A DNA stretch of 64,000 nucleotides from Adiantum capillus-veneris (lineage: Eukaryota; Streptophyta; Polypodiopsida; Polypodiales; Pteridaceae), in contig CM043947.1 of assembly GCA_014529385.2 (NCBI GenBank), positions 128,583,891 to 128,647,890 of the forward strand, given 5' to 3'. Both the position numbers and the translations under genes were made by a program. Position 1 is the first letter of the stretch. Each line of letters opens with the position of its first letter. Positions 12,301 through 23,210 of this stretch are shown here, in pieces. The notes under the pieces are model-generated. The model saw only the letters and a list, made by a program, of their open reading frames with translations, did not search any database and had not been told where the DNA came from.

Positions 12301-13052
12301 AGTATCGAGCATGACTGTGAGAATGTTATCATTTATGGATCATCCACAGATGAATCCAGATTGAGCACTGTGTACATGCTTTCGCAAGAAGGGGGGGATC
12401 CTGATTGCAATTTCTTTAGTCAGTATCTTATACAAGATCCCCATCATAGTTATTGGTCTCCAGTGAGATAAGAGGGTACAAAAGGTCTACTTGGGAACTA
12501 GTTTGATGGTACCTTGCTTGACACTAGGGTGCATGTATTGAGAGTGCCAGATGGAATTAATAAGACTCTAAATGATTTCTTTGAGGTTATCCCAGTACTC
12601 CAATGCAAATTATTTGGAAAGACCACACAAGTCTGGTGTCTTATCATTAGGCAATTTCTATAATGCCCATTTCAATTCTTCGACTTGAAAGGGTTGTTCA
12701 AGCTGTTGGACATTGGAGCTCTCAATACATGGGTCCACAGCCTCAAGCATCCTCAAGCATAAGGGCCATGGCTGGTTTCCTAGCAGAAGAGGTATCATGA
12801 GTTTTATTCAAAAGAGCCTCATAATAACTAACCGTAGTGTCCAAAATATTTTTGGGATCTGTTATAAATGTTCCATCCTTGTTCACAAGCTTAGTCATTC
12901 ATTCACTTGTGTCCTTTTGTTTCAACCTAGCAAAGAAGGCCTTAGAGGTACAGTGAGTGTCTTTGAGCTCTCGAGCTCTGCATAGAAATTTTTGCCCCTC
13001 TTGCCAGATCCGCCTCATAATCTTGTGGTACATGTCTTGCTTCAATTAGTTC
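12301..13052 (-). pseudogene. LINE RT N-terminal half, active site missing
   Basis: Minus-strand reading with stops shows KLPNDKTPDLCGLS, then LSHWRPITMMGILYKILTKE and QSGFICG...NDNILTVM, the RT fingers/palm blocks 1-3. Immediately after ~12300 the sequence jumps to AAGLDLNL-x-KS, which normally lies beyond the (Y/F)ADD loop. Roughly 150 codons including the catalytic aspartates are therefore absent. The element cannot encode a working RT. Confidence 0.78.
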
Positions 13053-14046
13053 CTACATTTGGGTCTTTGTAAGGGGTGTAACATCCCCGTTCACCACAAC
13101 TTGAATACATCGGATTACATCCGTTGCCCTACATTTCTTCTCCCTTGCTATATACTTCCCCACATTCCTGATACAATCCTGCATCCCCGCACAAAAGGAG
13201 CTCCATACATCCAAGGGGGAGTCTTGCTCCCTTTTAACTCTGTCAGTCAGACTATGCACTGATGATTTAAACATAGGGTGCTTTAGTAAGCTGTTATTCA
13301 CCATTAAAGGTCTTTTCAGCCCTATATCAGCCATGTTTGACATGGAAGCATTGCTGCGGAGATGTAAAATCAAGGGAAAGTGGTCTGAGAGTGCAGTTTG
13401 CACATCAACATGCATAGCAGCTTCTTCACGCAACCAGTCTTGATTAATAGTGTACAATCTGTCCAGTCTAGACCAGAATGAGGCATGGATTAGAGAGTTA
13501 AAAGTGAAACCTGTGTTCTGTTGAGTACCTAAGGTTAAAAGATCTTGGAGATAATGAACTCCCAACAATTGATCCCAAGATCTCTTTTCAAGCTTAGGAA
13601 TCATTGAGTTGGGCATGGTGGTATCATCTAATCTGCACACCATATTAAATTCACCCCCCAAGAGTCCTTAGGTCAAGGGTAAGGGTTGTAGACATTCCCA
13701 TAAATGTGATCAGAGCCTCGGGTTATTGTCAACATAATAATTAACCAAGGTTAGTTTCCCCCAATGGCTGGTAACTAGAAAAATAGAGCATTGACCAGAG
13801 GGGTGTTCAAGTATCCAAGAGGGGTGAAGCTGAGTCTTGATGAGGGTGAGGGTACTAGAATAGTGTCCCTTTTGTCCACCATAATAGAATTGATACCCTT
13901 TCATATAAAATGTTTGTCCTGCCCGATGATGCGTCTTGTGTTCTTTCACAAAGCAAATATCTATGTCCTGTTTCAACAACTAGCAATTGAATGTGTGCAG
14001 TCTGGAGGGATTGTTAATCCCATTTACATTGAATGTAGCTACCTTC
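13053..14046 (-). pseudogene. LINE ORF2 apurinic-type endonuclease
   Basis: Begins near 14046 with MKVATFNVNGINNPSR (the usual 'WNVNGI' start), then KEHKTHH, then after a stop GGEFNMV (G-D-F-N equivalent with Asp to Glu), then SFWSRLDRLY and SDHFPL near the end, the conserved S-x-x-D-R and SDH catalytic motifs. Open blocks are 13979-13710 and 13661-13053, with stops between. The enzyme would nick the target for target-primed reverse transcription. Confidence 0.9.
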
Positions 14047-14063
14047 ATTGGGGAGTATTTTGA

Positions 14064-14397
14064 ATGATTTGTGTGTCCCCATCGCTATCTCGGGGGGTTC
14101 ACTATGTGTAAAACTACCATATCACATGCGTTCAAGACATGTTTGTAAAACCCCTTATCTGTGAATTTTGTTAAGAATATAATGTACCCTTTTCTTTTAA
14201 AATCTGTAAGTTTGTTTTAAATTTGAAAAAATAATTCCCATCTGTATATATATTTCTGTAAGTTTCAAGAACTTTAAATACCCTTCTGCTGAACTCACAT
14301 GATAGGTTACATTTTTATTAGGTGACCTACCCGGGATCGCTATCCACATCATTCATGTTGACCTCCAATTGAATAGCATGACCCTCTAGAGTTGATG
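14064..14397 (-). other. Spacer between LINE ORF1 and ORF2
   Basis: About 330 bp of AT-rich sequence without domains, in the expected inter-ORF position on the minus strand. Nothing else is seen. Confidence 0.6.
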
Positions 14398-15675
14398 CTA
14401 TTTTTTTGCCCGAATCTTGAGCATCGATAAGAGTATCAAAGACTGCCAATGACTCGGGAGATAGAATGTCTGCAGTGAGTGTCTCAAAGTAGTTGTGTGA
14501 GGATTATCCTGATGATATATTCTTCCCTTTGAATGTCTTCCTGGCAGGGACAAACCGTGGTTATCAATTGGTCTTTTTCCTTTGTCGACCTGGGGTTTAG
14601 GGTTTGGATTAGCCGATGACCATGCCTCGTTAGAAGTCATAAACAGAAGTCGGGGGTTTGTTTTCCCTTTGGGTCTAGTCCCACCTGGTGCCAATGCATG
14701 GCTGGGAGTTTGGGGGGGTGAAGCAGATGGTGAGGGGGCTCTTTCCGGAGAGGCTTTCCCAAATATTTGTTCACGAGGCACCAATGTTTTGCTCCCGTGG
14801 TAAGATGGGATGAGGTCTGCTGTTGCTGCTGAGATGGTCGGGCAATTTTTTGAGAAGTGCCCGAGATGTCCACAATGGAAGCATGAGCCGAAGAGGTTGC
14901 CCCACTTAAAATAAATCACAAGCTTCCCAAATGACACAAGGTTGATTTCTAAGGTTTGGGGAAACCTCTTATCAGTCCACCAGGGAATGCATGCTTTGTT
15001 CCTATTGCTACAATGTATCGTTGGGGCAAAGAGGACTTTGCCAAGGGATGCAGCAAGGTCCGCAATGCTTGGCCACAAGAAAGAGGGAATGTCAACAAAA
15101 TCAACCCAAACAGGGCACTTGGAAAGCAGCTCCTCCTTTACGAGTTTAATGGGCTGGCATGGTAGAAAATGCACAATCTGCCCTCCTAGAATAACTGGTG
15201 TAGCAGATTGGAAGGTAATTTGATAATCCTTCTTCAGGAAAAGGACTTCAACCAACCCAGAACCAGAGTAAAATACTTTATCTATTGCAGGTTGTTTAAG
15301 GCCCGCATCAATGAACCTAGCAATGTTTGTCATAGGGAGGAGTTTCCCAGTGAATAGAAGCACCACAACTTTTTCCTGGAAGATGGATAATTGCGACCAC
15401 ACAGTAGAGGGGTTCAGATTCACTTTATGGTCACCAATGACTGTCTCATCCCCAGTCAAGGCATCCTTGAGCATACCTGCCATAGCCGCAGGGTCATGCA
15501 TTGTCTCAGAACATCCCAACACAGATGAGCTCACAACATCTCGGGGGTCGAGTTGGAAGGCGGGCGAGGATGACCCATGTGTATTGAGGGATGATTCAAG
15601 CCTCTGGAATGAGCTCAGTACAGACAAATCCCACAACAGCTGGAGTCGGGAGTGGCAACTCAAACTGCTTGGCAC
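14398..15675 (-). CDS. LINE ORF1 protein (DUF4283-like, CCHC)
   Basis: A 425-codon open frame. Residues ~70-215 resemble the DUF4283 RNA-binding region of plant L1 ORF1 (VVVLLFTGKLLPM, then VWVDFVDIPSFLW, then LGKVLFAPTIHC). Residues 255-268 are a CCHC knuckle CFHCGHLGHFSKNC. The C-terminal ~150 residues are Pro/Ser-rich. The protein binds element RNA as part of the retrotransposition particle. It is the only LINE part still open, and the start shown is the first ATG in frame. The true start could lie upstream, where a CT tract at 15729-15775 reads as GA in the 5' region. Confidence 0.8.
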   Translation of the reverse strand: MPSSLSCHSRLQLLWDLSVLSSFQRLESSLNTHGSSSPAFQLDPRDVVSSSVLGCSETMHDPAAMAGMLKDALTGDETVIGDHKVNLNPSTVWSQLSIFQEKVVVLLFTGKLLPMTNIARFIDAGLKQPAIDKVFYSGSGLVEVLFLKKDYQITFQSATPVILGGQIVHFLPCQPIKLVKEELLSKCPVWVDFVDIPSFLWPSIADLAASLGKVLFAPTIHCSNRNKACIPWWTDKRFPQTLEINLVSFGKLVIYFKWGNLFGSCFHCGHLGHFSKNCPTISAATADLIPSYHGSKTLVPREQIFGKASPERAPSPSASPPQTPSHALAPGGTRPKGKTNPRLLFMTSNEAWSSANPNPKPQVDKGKRPIDNHGLSLPGRHSKGRIYHQDNPHTTTLRHSLQTFYLPSHWQSLILLSMLKIRAKK

Positions 15676-15725
15676 TCAAATCTGTGCTCAATCTATTGCG
15701 CTGTGTGACGCTCTCTTTTTTTTCT

Positions 15726-15728
<3 letters not shown>

Positions 15729-15777
<49 letters not shown>

Positions 15778-15977
15778 GTGTGCAGGGTTGGAAAATGGTG
15801 TCCTCTCTTCCTTTTCTTCAAACGTTGCCACGCCTCCCCACTCCTTGTTGCTATTGTTAATATGAGTGGAGTAATAAGATTTTCCCCTCTCTCTCTCATC
15901 ATTGCATTGATTTTCCCCTCTCTCTCTCTCATCATTGCATTGATTTTTCCCTCTCTCTCTCTTCTTCAATACATCAA

Positions 15978-15978
<1 letters not shown>
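15729..15978. repeat. CT tract and CT-rich tandem units
   Basis: A pure CT tract at ~15729-15775 is followed by three units of ATTGCATTGATTTTCCCTCTCTCTCTC-like sequence between 15885 and 15962 (period about 30 bp). No gene is supported. Confidence 0.85.
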
Positions 15979-16043
<65 letters not shown>

Positions 16044-16072
16044 TTTGTTGTGTGTGTGTGAGAGAGAGAGAA

Positions 16073-16103
<31 letters not shown>

Positions 16104-16133
16104 ACAAATTTGTGTGTGTGTGAGAGAGAGAGA

Positions 16134-16167
<34 letters not shown>

Positions 16168-16174
16168 ACAAATT

Positions 16175-16211
<37 letters not shown>

Positions 16212-16246
16212 TTCTCTCTCTCTCACACACACACACACAACAAATT

Positions 16247-16344
<98 letters not shown>

Positions 16345-16365
16345 TGTGTGGGGGGGGGGGGGGGG
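15979..16365. repeat. Array of self-complementary CT-CA / TG-AG hairpins
   Basis: Four successive units have the form (CT)n(CA)n-CAAATTTG-(TG)n(AG)n, each able to fold on itself. The CAAATTTG centres are at 16040-16047, 16105-16112, 16169-16176 and 16241-16248. The array ends in a long GA tract (to ~16342), GT and a run of 17 or so G (~16350-16366). ORFs on both strands here are artefacts. Confidence 0.93.
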
Positions 16366-16756
16366 TTGAGGGGACACGATATGCATCCACACGGCCCCCA
16401 AAATTCTCCCCATAATATATATAGATATTCTTTATTTTTCAAAAAAAAAACTCTTCTTGAACCATAGTCTCTTTTGTAGATTTTGTTCCCACATTCTCCT
16501 CCTCTTTCCTCATTGTAGCTACCGATACACTAATACAAGTTACAACTACCAACTCCATTATGCATAGTATGAACTAGTCACTAAATATTAGTACATCCCC
16601 AATAACTTCATCTATGTCCAAAAACAAAACTCTACCATAATGCAGCCGGACAACAAGAGAATAAACAAATAGGAAGAATTAGCACAAGATCAACTAGCGG
16701 TCCCAACTCCAATAGAACTACACCATGTGAAATTCACATATGTACTAATACAAGTA
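16366..16756. other. Non-coding flank of copia insertion
   Basis: No domain or repeat is recognised. Ends in ATGTG at 16757-16761, the left target duplication of the minus-strand copia element. Confidence 0.6.
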
Positions 16757-16761
16757 ATGTG

Positions 16762-16965
16762 TGAAGGTGCAATATGGGTGTGTGCAAGCATGGAGTGTGA
16801 TGGAGGTGAAGTAGAGAAGAAGATGAGACACAAACATAGTGGATTTACTCACAATAGTGAGCTAGGGTTTGAGTCCTTAATGTTTTGTATGGTATGAATG
16901 GTCAAAGTTAGTGTCTGGCCGCCCACTTACTTAGGGCAAGAACATTGGGCTATTTCACCCCAACA
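16762..16965 (-). mobile_element. 3' LTR of minus-strand copia
   Basis: 204 bp; on the minus strand it starts TGTTGGGG and ends CACCTTCA. The polypurine tract AAGTGGGAGGT (minus strand, 16966-16976) lies directly upstream. It matches the 5' LTR at 39621-39819. Confidence 0.92.
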
Positions 16966-16999
16966 ACCTCCCACTTAAAGGCCAATGTGCCTTTAAATA

Positions 17000-18460
17000 T
17001 GGGGTGTAAAATATACAAGTATGTACAATTATGTTAGAAAAAAACTATCTAACACACGCCCATAAGTGCCCGACAGTGTACAAACCACTGAGAAGATAGA
17101 CCTTTGGTAAGAAGATCTGTAGGGTTATCATCTGTGTGCACCTTCACAAGCTCCATAAGCTTGTCTTCAAGCACATCCCGAATGATGTGGTACTTCACAT
17201 CTATTTGCTTTGTCTTCGCATGAAACACTTGATTCTTTGCCAACATGATAGCACTCTAACTATCAGAGTGGAATGTAGGCACCTCAACAGAAATTCCCAA
17301 GTCTCCCACTAGTCAAGCAAGCCATATTGCTTCCTTGCAATATTTAGATGCTACAATATACTCAGCTTCAGTGGTTGACATGGATGTGAAATTGTGCAAA
17401 TGAGATCGCCAAGAAATAGCACCTCCAGTAAAAATGAAGACATAGCCGTAAGTAGACCTCCTTTTATCTATATCCCCTGCATAATCAGCATCCATGTACC
17501 CAAGAACACATTCCTCTTTTCTTCCAAAAAAAATGCACAAATTCTTTGTCCCATTCAAATATTTAATGACCCCTTTCATTGCCTCCCAATGTTTCTTGCC
17601 AAATTTGACATGTATCTACTGACCACTCCCACTACAAAAGCAATATCCAATCATGTATGTATCATTGCATACATCAAGCTACCAATTGTACAAGAGTATG
17701 TAACATTTTCCATTTCAGCCTTTTCTGCATCAGATTTGGGACAATTGTTTAGAAATAGTTTCACATATGGAGGCAATGGAGTACTCAATGCCTTCCCCAT
17801 CTCCATATTGAAATGTTTGAGCACTTTTTCAATGTACTCATTTTGAGATAAGTAAAGTAACTTCTTATATCTATCTCACACAATGCGCATGCCCAAAATA
17901 TGACTAGCATCACCCAAATCTTTCATATGAAAGCTATCATTCAACTTTAATTTCAAGGAAGCTAACTCATTTTGATGCTCTTTCTAGTAGCGAGGAACAT
18001 ATCATCCACTTAAAGGATTAAAATACACAAGCTACCATCCTTAGCTTGCTTAGTAAAGAGGTAGTGATCAACTTCTATGACCTTGAGAGAGCATAAACAA
18101 ATGGAACTTATGATACCATTCTCTTGGATCTTGTTTAAGGCCATGAAGACTCTTCTTGAGCTTACAAACGAAGTGCTCTCTACCCTTCTCAACACACCCT
18201 TCTGGTTACTTCATATATGTGTCCTCATGAAGATCACCATGTAACATCCATTTGGATAAGTTCCATGTCCTCCTTGGTAGCCAATGGAAGAACACAATGA
18301 AAAATGTTCATCTTAACAACAGGGGAGAATATCTCTTCAAAATCTACACCTTGTTGTTGCTTGAACCCCTTTGCAACAAGTCTTCCCTTGTACTTTGGTT
18401 TGACATCATTGGTTGTGACCTTTAGCTTATAAACCTATTTGCACGGTAAAGCCTTTTTAC
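17000..18460 (-). pseudogene. pol: Minus copia reverse transcriptase and RNase H
   Basis: 17246-17049 encodes the pol terminus (FHAKTKQIDVKYH, then NPTDLLTKGL). 17579-17313 encodes RNase H with YMDADYAGDIDKRRST and TTEAEYIVASKYCKEA. 17846-17580 gives the RT thumb region and RPDIA-like block in broken frames. YLFTKQAKDGSLCILIL followed by stop and VDDM near 18000 is the catalytic loop region. Many stops and frameshifts. It is closely similar in motif to the plus-strand copia but a distinct element. Confidence 0.88.
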
Positions 18461-19272
18461 GATCAGGCAAATGAACCAATTCTCAAGTGGAATTCTTATG
18501 CAGCAGCAAGTCAATTTCTAATTGCATAGCTCTCTCCCACTTCAGCTTGTCATCTTTCAACATAGCTTCTTCATAGAAAGAGGTCTCCTCGTAATTCGTC
18601 AGCATGAAATAATCTAGAGATGGAACATATCTATCAGGAGCTCTATGTGCTCTCGTGGACCTTCTCAAAATAGGTTGAGCCTCAAGAGTCTGCAGCTCCA
18701 CTCTATCTTCTTGAACAATGGGAGCATTATGTCCTTGTTGTCCAACATGATGTGAAATGTCTCTATTATGCACCACTCTATCCTCTTGAAAGACTACTCT
18801 CTATAGTTCCACTCTAGGAATAGGTCTTTCATACATATTTTCTTCATTGAAGTAAATGTCATTGCTGTGAACAATCTTTATGGCCTCTGGATCCCACAAA
18901 TGGTATCCCATCTCACCAGATGCACCATAGCCAAGAAATATGCACTTATTTGACTTGGGAGCCAACTTATCACGAAATTCTTTCGAAATATGACAATAAG
19001 CTTTGCAGCCCAAGACTCTAAGATGCTTGTAAGAAGGTGGCTTTCCTGATCAAATCTCTTTAGAAACCTTAATGTCCAAAACCTTGTTTGGAGACCTATT
19101 AATGAGATGGACAGCAATAGCTAATTCTTGAGCCCAAAACCCATTAGGCAAATTAGCATTGGACAACATACTACAGACCTTTTCTTGAATGATATGATGA
19201 TTCATCCTCTCTGCAATACCATTCTGTGGAGGGTTATAATTGCACATCCCTAACTCCAATGATCTCAGGTGC
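18461..19272 (-). pseudogene. pol: Minus copia integrase C-terminal half
   Basis: From the right: YNPPQNGIAERMN with the catalytic Glu near 19205-19245, then NLPNGFWAQELAIAVHLINR, then CKAYCHISKEFRDKL and KCIFLGYG (19013-18801), then a linker to RT at 18776-18483 (RRSTRAHRAPDRYVPSLDY). The N-terminal half of the integrase is absent because sequence was lost at the Tat insertion boundary at 19272/19273. Non-functional. Confidence 0.88.
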
Positions 19273-21785
19273 TGATAGCCGTTTTTTCGACTCTCATAAA
19301 ATCTTTTAAGAAACCACTTCACCCCACAAAAACACCCTAGCACAATGACTAGGCTCACTTTTTCATTGTAAATAGCGTGTGTGCGATTAGGGTTTTTATC
19401 ACATTTTTTAATTAAAATCATTGAGCGAGTCATTGGGCTACGGGAAAAAAAAAGAGTTCATAATATTACGGTCCTCTTTACATGTAAATATTATCCATCA
19501 AATAAAGGACCTAAGTATAAAGGTTTTTTTTTTATAAATGTATTTATGTAAATATATATTCATAGGTGCGCGTTATCAGGCCTGAGTATTCTAGTTTCCA
19601 TTGCGTGTCATTCCTTATACTTTTTTTATTAACATTCTATCCCTTAAGCTCTACTCACACAAGAATTGAAAAAACTTTGTGTGACTCAGTTGTAAAAATT
19701 CACCAATCATCTTATCGGGTCGGTCATATTTTTCCATTCCTCCCAGATAAATATTCACAAGTACATAGGTTTCATCTTCAAATAAATTCCATAAATCACT
19801 CAAACCAGAGAATAATTGAGGGTCCCTTCCCTCATGATTTTCCTCCTTTTATTTTTCACATATATATGTTTAGTTGCCACGATGCATCCCATGTGTCCAT
19901 TTCTTTATAAGATCCATGACTAGCTAACCTAACTTCTTGACCCACAAATATATATCATATTTGATACTTATCCTATACCATACGTGTGTGCCAGCTTCTT
20001 GGTAATCTTAGGTCATGGCTGATGTATGGGGGCTCACTTGGAATCTACAAAGGAAAAAGATTCAAATAGTGGCCCACTTCAAGACTTATGAGGTGCTGCA
20101 GGGACAGCTTTTTGCTCAAATTTTGGTGCCCTCTTGTGCTCCAAATATGAGGATATTTTCAAAAGAGAAAATGTAGCTCCTAAGCTGAATTATTTTCCAT
20201 AAAGTTTTCAGAATTTTTGAAGTCAAAGGACGATTTTACAGAAATTTTATGGCCGACTTCAAAACTGCCACCTCATACACCCAAAAGTCTTCCTATTTTC
20301 TCTCACTCTTCCACACACCTACTCACTCATACACACTCCTCCCTCTCCTTCCCACACCCCAACCTACACATTCCATGAATATTATCACCTTTTTCACCAT
20401 CCTCATTCCCTCTCTTCACCATAGCTTCCGTGATACACACACATACTCTCATATATCTCTACACCTACTCCCATATTCACATTTCCACTTCACCATCATA
20501 AAAATTACAAAAAAACAGCAAATTGGATATGATTTATCTCTATAAATGAAGGATTTTCAAAAAGAGGACGTCGAAATCTTCAAATCGATGCTACGCCACC
20601 ATCAACCGCGACTCTCTCAAATTGACGCTTCATCCACCGATGTCACTAGGTGAACTTCCTCACCCATTCCATCCATCCCCCTAATTTTCAATACCTTCTT
20701 AAGGAATTTTACCATTGTCATGCACCTCATTGTAATCATAATCACTAACCTACTAACACTAACCCTAATGACAAAAGCACCTCACCTCAAGGAAGTAAGG
20801 ATAAGTATTGGTAGAACTCTCTTTCTCCCTCTTTTTGCCCTCTCCTTTTTCATTCACCATCATTAATAATGGTCTCTCTCTTGAACCCACATGCATGTGA
20901 CTCAAGGAGATAAGAAAGGCCCACTCCATTTTAAAATGCAAAAAATGCTAAGCTCAATTTGTTAGCGTGTAATTCAAATTAGTTATAATCCAAATAAGTG
21001 ATCTCCAACCTATAAATAGGCCCCTTCCCTTCATTGTAAAGACATAGATAGCAATCTAGCACTAGAGGCATGAGGAGAGACTTGGTTATAGACACTATAG
21101 TGTGAGCTTCACACTTTAGTGCATTATAGCATTGATGCTAAATTTTCTAAGTGAGAGAGTGTGAGAGTTTCACATCTCAAGCCACCATTGTACCTATCCT
21201 TATAGTCGCCAATAAATTTGAGGTCTTGGTGCTCCAAAGGCGTGACTTTGTTCATATTCCCATCCGGTTGTGCAATGCCAGTCGAAGATTTGAGGTGATG
21301 TGTATGCCGCAATTTCTCAGTTGATCTTGTGAGATTTAGTGTTTTGGGTGAGTTTCATTGCCAATACTAGTTCATTGTAAGAGGTTTGAGTGGTGAGGGG
21401 TCTCCTGCAACCTAAGATGATGTGTGTGGTGGCAAAGTGTTGAGCACGTGTTGGTGTAGTCTCCATGCAGGCTCTTTTACAGTGTAGCAAGGTGTTCTTT
21501 CACCTCTCGAATTGCAAGACAATTGTTTGAGCAACCTCACTCTCCATCTCCCTCCATTCTCTCAATGGCTTCTTCTCTTCTCCTTCTATAGAAAATTGGT
21601 GCTTGTTTGTGTGTGTTTTGCATCCCAGTTCACATCCATAACTAGGTGGTGACCTTGTTTAGTTGGGTTTGGCTAGGTATTTTGCTTGGTTGTCTTGTGT
21701 TGTGCCCTAGCTTCATTGAGCAACATGGGAGCCATGAAGGGTGTCTAGATTTCGCTATTCTTGTTGCCCGCCCCAGACCGCCTCA
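19273..21785 (+). mobile_element. 5' LTR of Tat-like element
   Basis: About 2.5 kb, starting TGATAGCCG and ending CCTCA. It matches 29051-31234 plus 37339-37667 throughout. TATAAATAGG at 21011-21020 is a clear TATA box, with the RNA start expected ~30 bp downstream. ORFs inside are not conserved between the two copies and are not called. Confidence 0.92.
21011..21020 (+). promoter_or_regulatory. TATA box in Tat 5' LTR
   Basis: TATAAATAGG, followed by CCCCTTCCCTTCATTGTAAAG. The counterpart in the 3' LTR is at 30790-30797. It is the best promoter motif in this LTR. Confidence 0.7.
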
Positions 21786-21786
21786 A

Positions 21787-23189
21787 CATTAGGAGATTTC
21801 GGAGGTCTTTTGGAGGGCCTTTTGGTAGAGAGAGGAAAATAAGCTCCTCCAATGAGAGAAGAGCCTACGTTACGTAGAAAAATAGATTGATATTAACAAA
21901 AATATAAAAGGTGTCCCTCTCCTAATTTAATAATCGAGTGGTCCTTGAAGACGAGCACTCTCTTTTATTTAATGCGAGCACCTTTTTCAGAAGGTAGATG
22001 CGGTGCATTTGATACGGGATACGTCATCACTAGAACTCAAAAAGTCACAAAACTATCAAGTGGTGGAAGATTTTGAAACTTTCGATACTGCCAATGCGTC
22101 CGGAACACACATATCTCCTAGAAATGAATGTCCAATTGCCTCGCTTAGACATCCAAAGAGGCCAAAAATGTCAAACACCCTTAAAAGAACATTTTACTAA
22201 CGGCGCGCGAGGGGGCATTTCAAAATTTTGGAATGCCTCCTCGCGCGCCGTTAGTAAAAAGGCCTTTTTTCCCTCTTTTTAGGGAGCTTGTTGAGAGGAA
22301 AATGTCCAAAAACCTCTAAAAAGGGGCTTTTTGGAAAGATAAGTGTCCAAAAATCACTAAAAAGAGCTTTGTACTAATGGCGCGCGAGGGGGCATTCCAA
22401 AATTTTGGAATGCCTCCTCGCGCGCCGTTAGTAAAAAGGCCCTTTTTTCCTCTTTTTAGGGAGCTTTTTGAGAGGAAAATGTCCAAAAACCTCTAAAAAG
22501 GGGCTTTTTGGAAAGATAAGTGTCCAAAAATCACTAAAAAAAGCTTTGTACTAACGGCGCGCGAGGGGGCATTCCAAAATTTTGGAATGCCTCCTCGCGC
22601 GCCGCTAGTAAAAAGGCCCTTTTTTTTTTTTTATAGGGAGCTTTTGAGAGGAAAATGTCCAAAAACCTCTAAAAAGGGGCTTTTTGGAAAGATAAGTGTC
22701 CAAAAACCCCCAAAAATGGGCTTTGTACTAACGGCGCGCAGAGGGGCATTCTAAAATTTTAGAATGCCTCCTCGCGCGCCTTTAGTAAAAAGCCCATTTT
22801 TGGGGGTTTTTTGACATTTTTTGCCTCTCCGGATGTCGGAATGAGACAAGTAGACATTCGTTTTTAAGGTATTTTGGCATTCCGGATGCATTGGTGGTGT
22901 CAAAATCCTCAAAATCTATCACTATTTTACAGTTTGTGACTTTTCAACTTTCAGTGATGACGTAAGCTGCATTGAATGCGCCGCACCTGCCTCCTGAAAA
23001 AGACGCTCGCATTAAATAAAAAAGTGACCGTTTTCAAGGACGATTGGGAATATAAATCTACTTTTCAGAGTGTCTGGTTGTCCTATTGGACGTACTCACA
23101 AGGTGCAAGTGCATTTTAAAAAAAGTTTCTAGAGAGAGAAATACAATTTCTTACAAGGCCCTCCAAATGACCTCTGAAATTTTCTAATG
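21787..23189. repeat. 1.4-kb long inverted repeat with central hairpin array
   Basis: The outer arms (about 21787-22193 and 22789-23189) are reverse complements with many mismatches, beginning CATTAGGAGATTTC and ending GAAATTTTCTAATG. Internal matches include CTTTTATTTAATGCGAGC with its complement and TACGTCATCACT with AGTGATGACGTA. The structure is symmetric around ~22490. It sits between the last base of the 5' LTR (+1) and the PBS (-2). It could be a foldback or MULE-like non-autonomous DNA transposon; no target duplication was found. No ORF of note. Confidence 0.85.
22194..22788. repeat. Tandem ~178-bp repeats, each with a 60-bp palindrome
   Basis: Four palindromes of the form TTACTAACGGCGCGCGAGG ... 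CCTCGCGCGCCGTTAGTAA with an AT-rich centre (CAAAATTTTG) are centred at ~22226, 22404, 22581 and 22759, so the period is 177-178 bp. Linkers (AAAATGTCCAAAAACCTCTA, GGGGCTTTTTGGAAAG) are also repeated. The fourth copy differs most (GCGCGCAGAG). Confidence 0.95.
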
Positions 23190-23191
23190 TA

Positions 23192-23210
23192 TGGTGCCCC
23201 CACGGAGGAC
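23192..23210 (+). promoter_or_regulatory. Primer-binding site of Tat-like element
   Basis: TGGTGCCCCCACGGAGGAC. Nearly the same 18-mer follows the 5' LTR of elements Q (35288-35304, minus) and R (47031-47048, minus), which supports the assignment. I could not name the matching tRNA. Confidence 0.78.

Larger units (their letters stand above)
10740..15710 (-). mobile_element. L1-type non-LTR retrotransposon (LINE), degenerate
   Basis: Minus-strand order ORF1 (15675-14398), then endonuclease (14046-13053), RT fragments (13050-12005) and a zinc-finger C-terminus (11200-10760) is that of plant L1/RIL elements. It is nearly full length but carries many stops and lacks the RT catalytic core. Ends are approximate; no poly(A) tail or target duplication was identified. 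It lies between microsatellite tracts on both sides. Confidence 0.9.

Noticed and set aside
15688-16442. Long ORFs (up to 241 codons) on both strands
   Set aside because: They are read-through of dinucleotide repeats; no start context or domain.
22194-22788. CRISPR-like array
   Set aside because: Repeats are 178-bp tandem units with long palindromes in a plant retroelement; no short repeats with unique spacers.
21778-23198. Target duplication for the 1.4-kb inverted repeat (MULE-type 9 bp)
   Set aside because: CCGCCTCAA and TATGGTGCC are unrelated; a MULE assignment is not supported.
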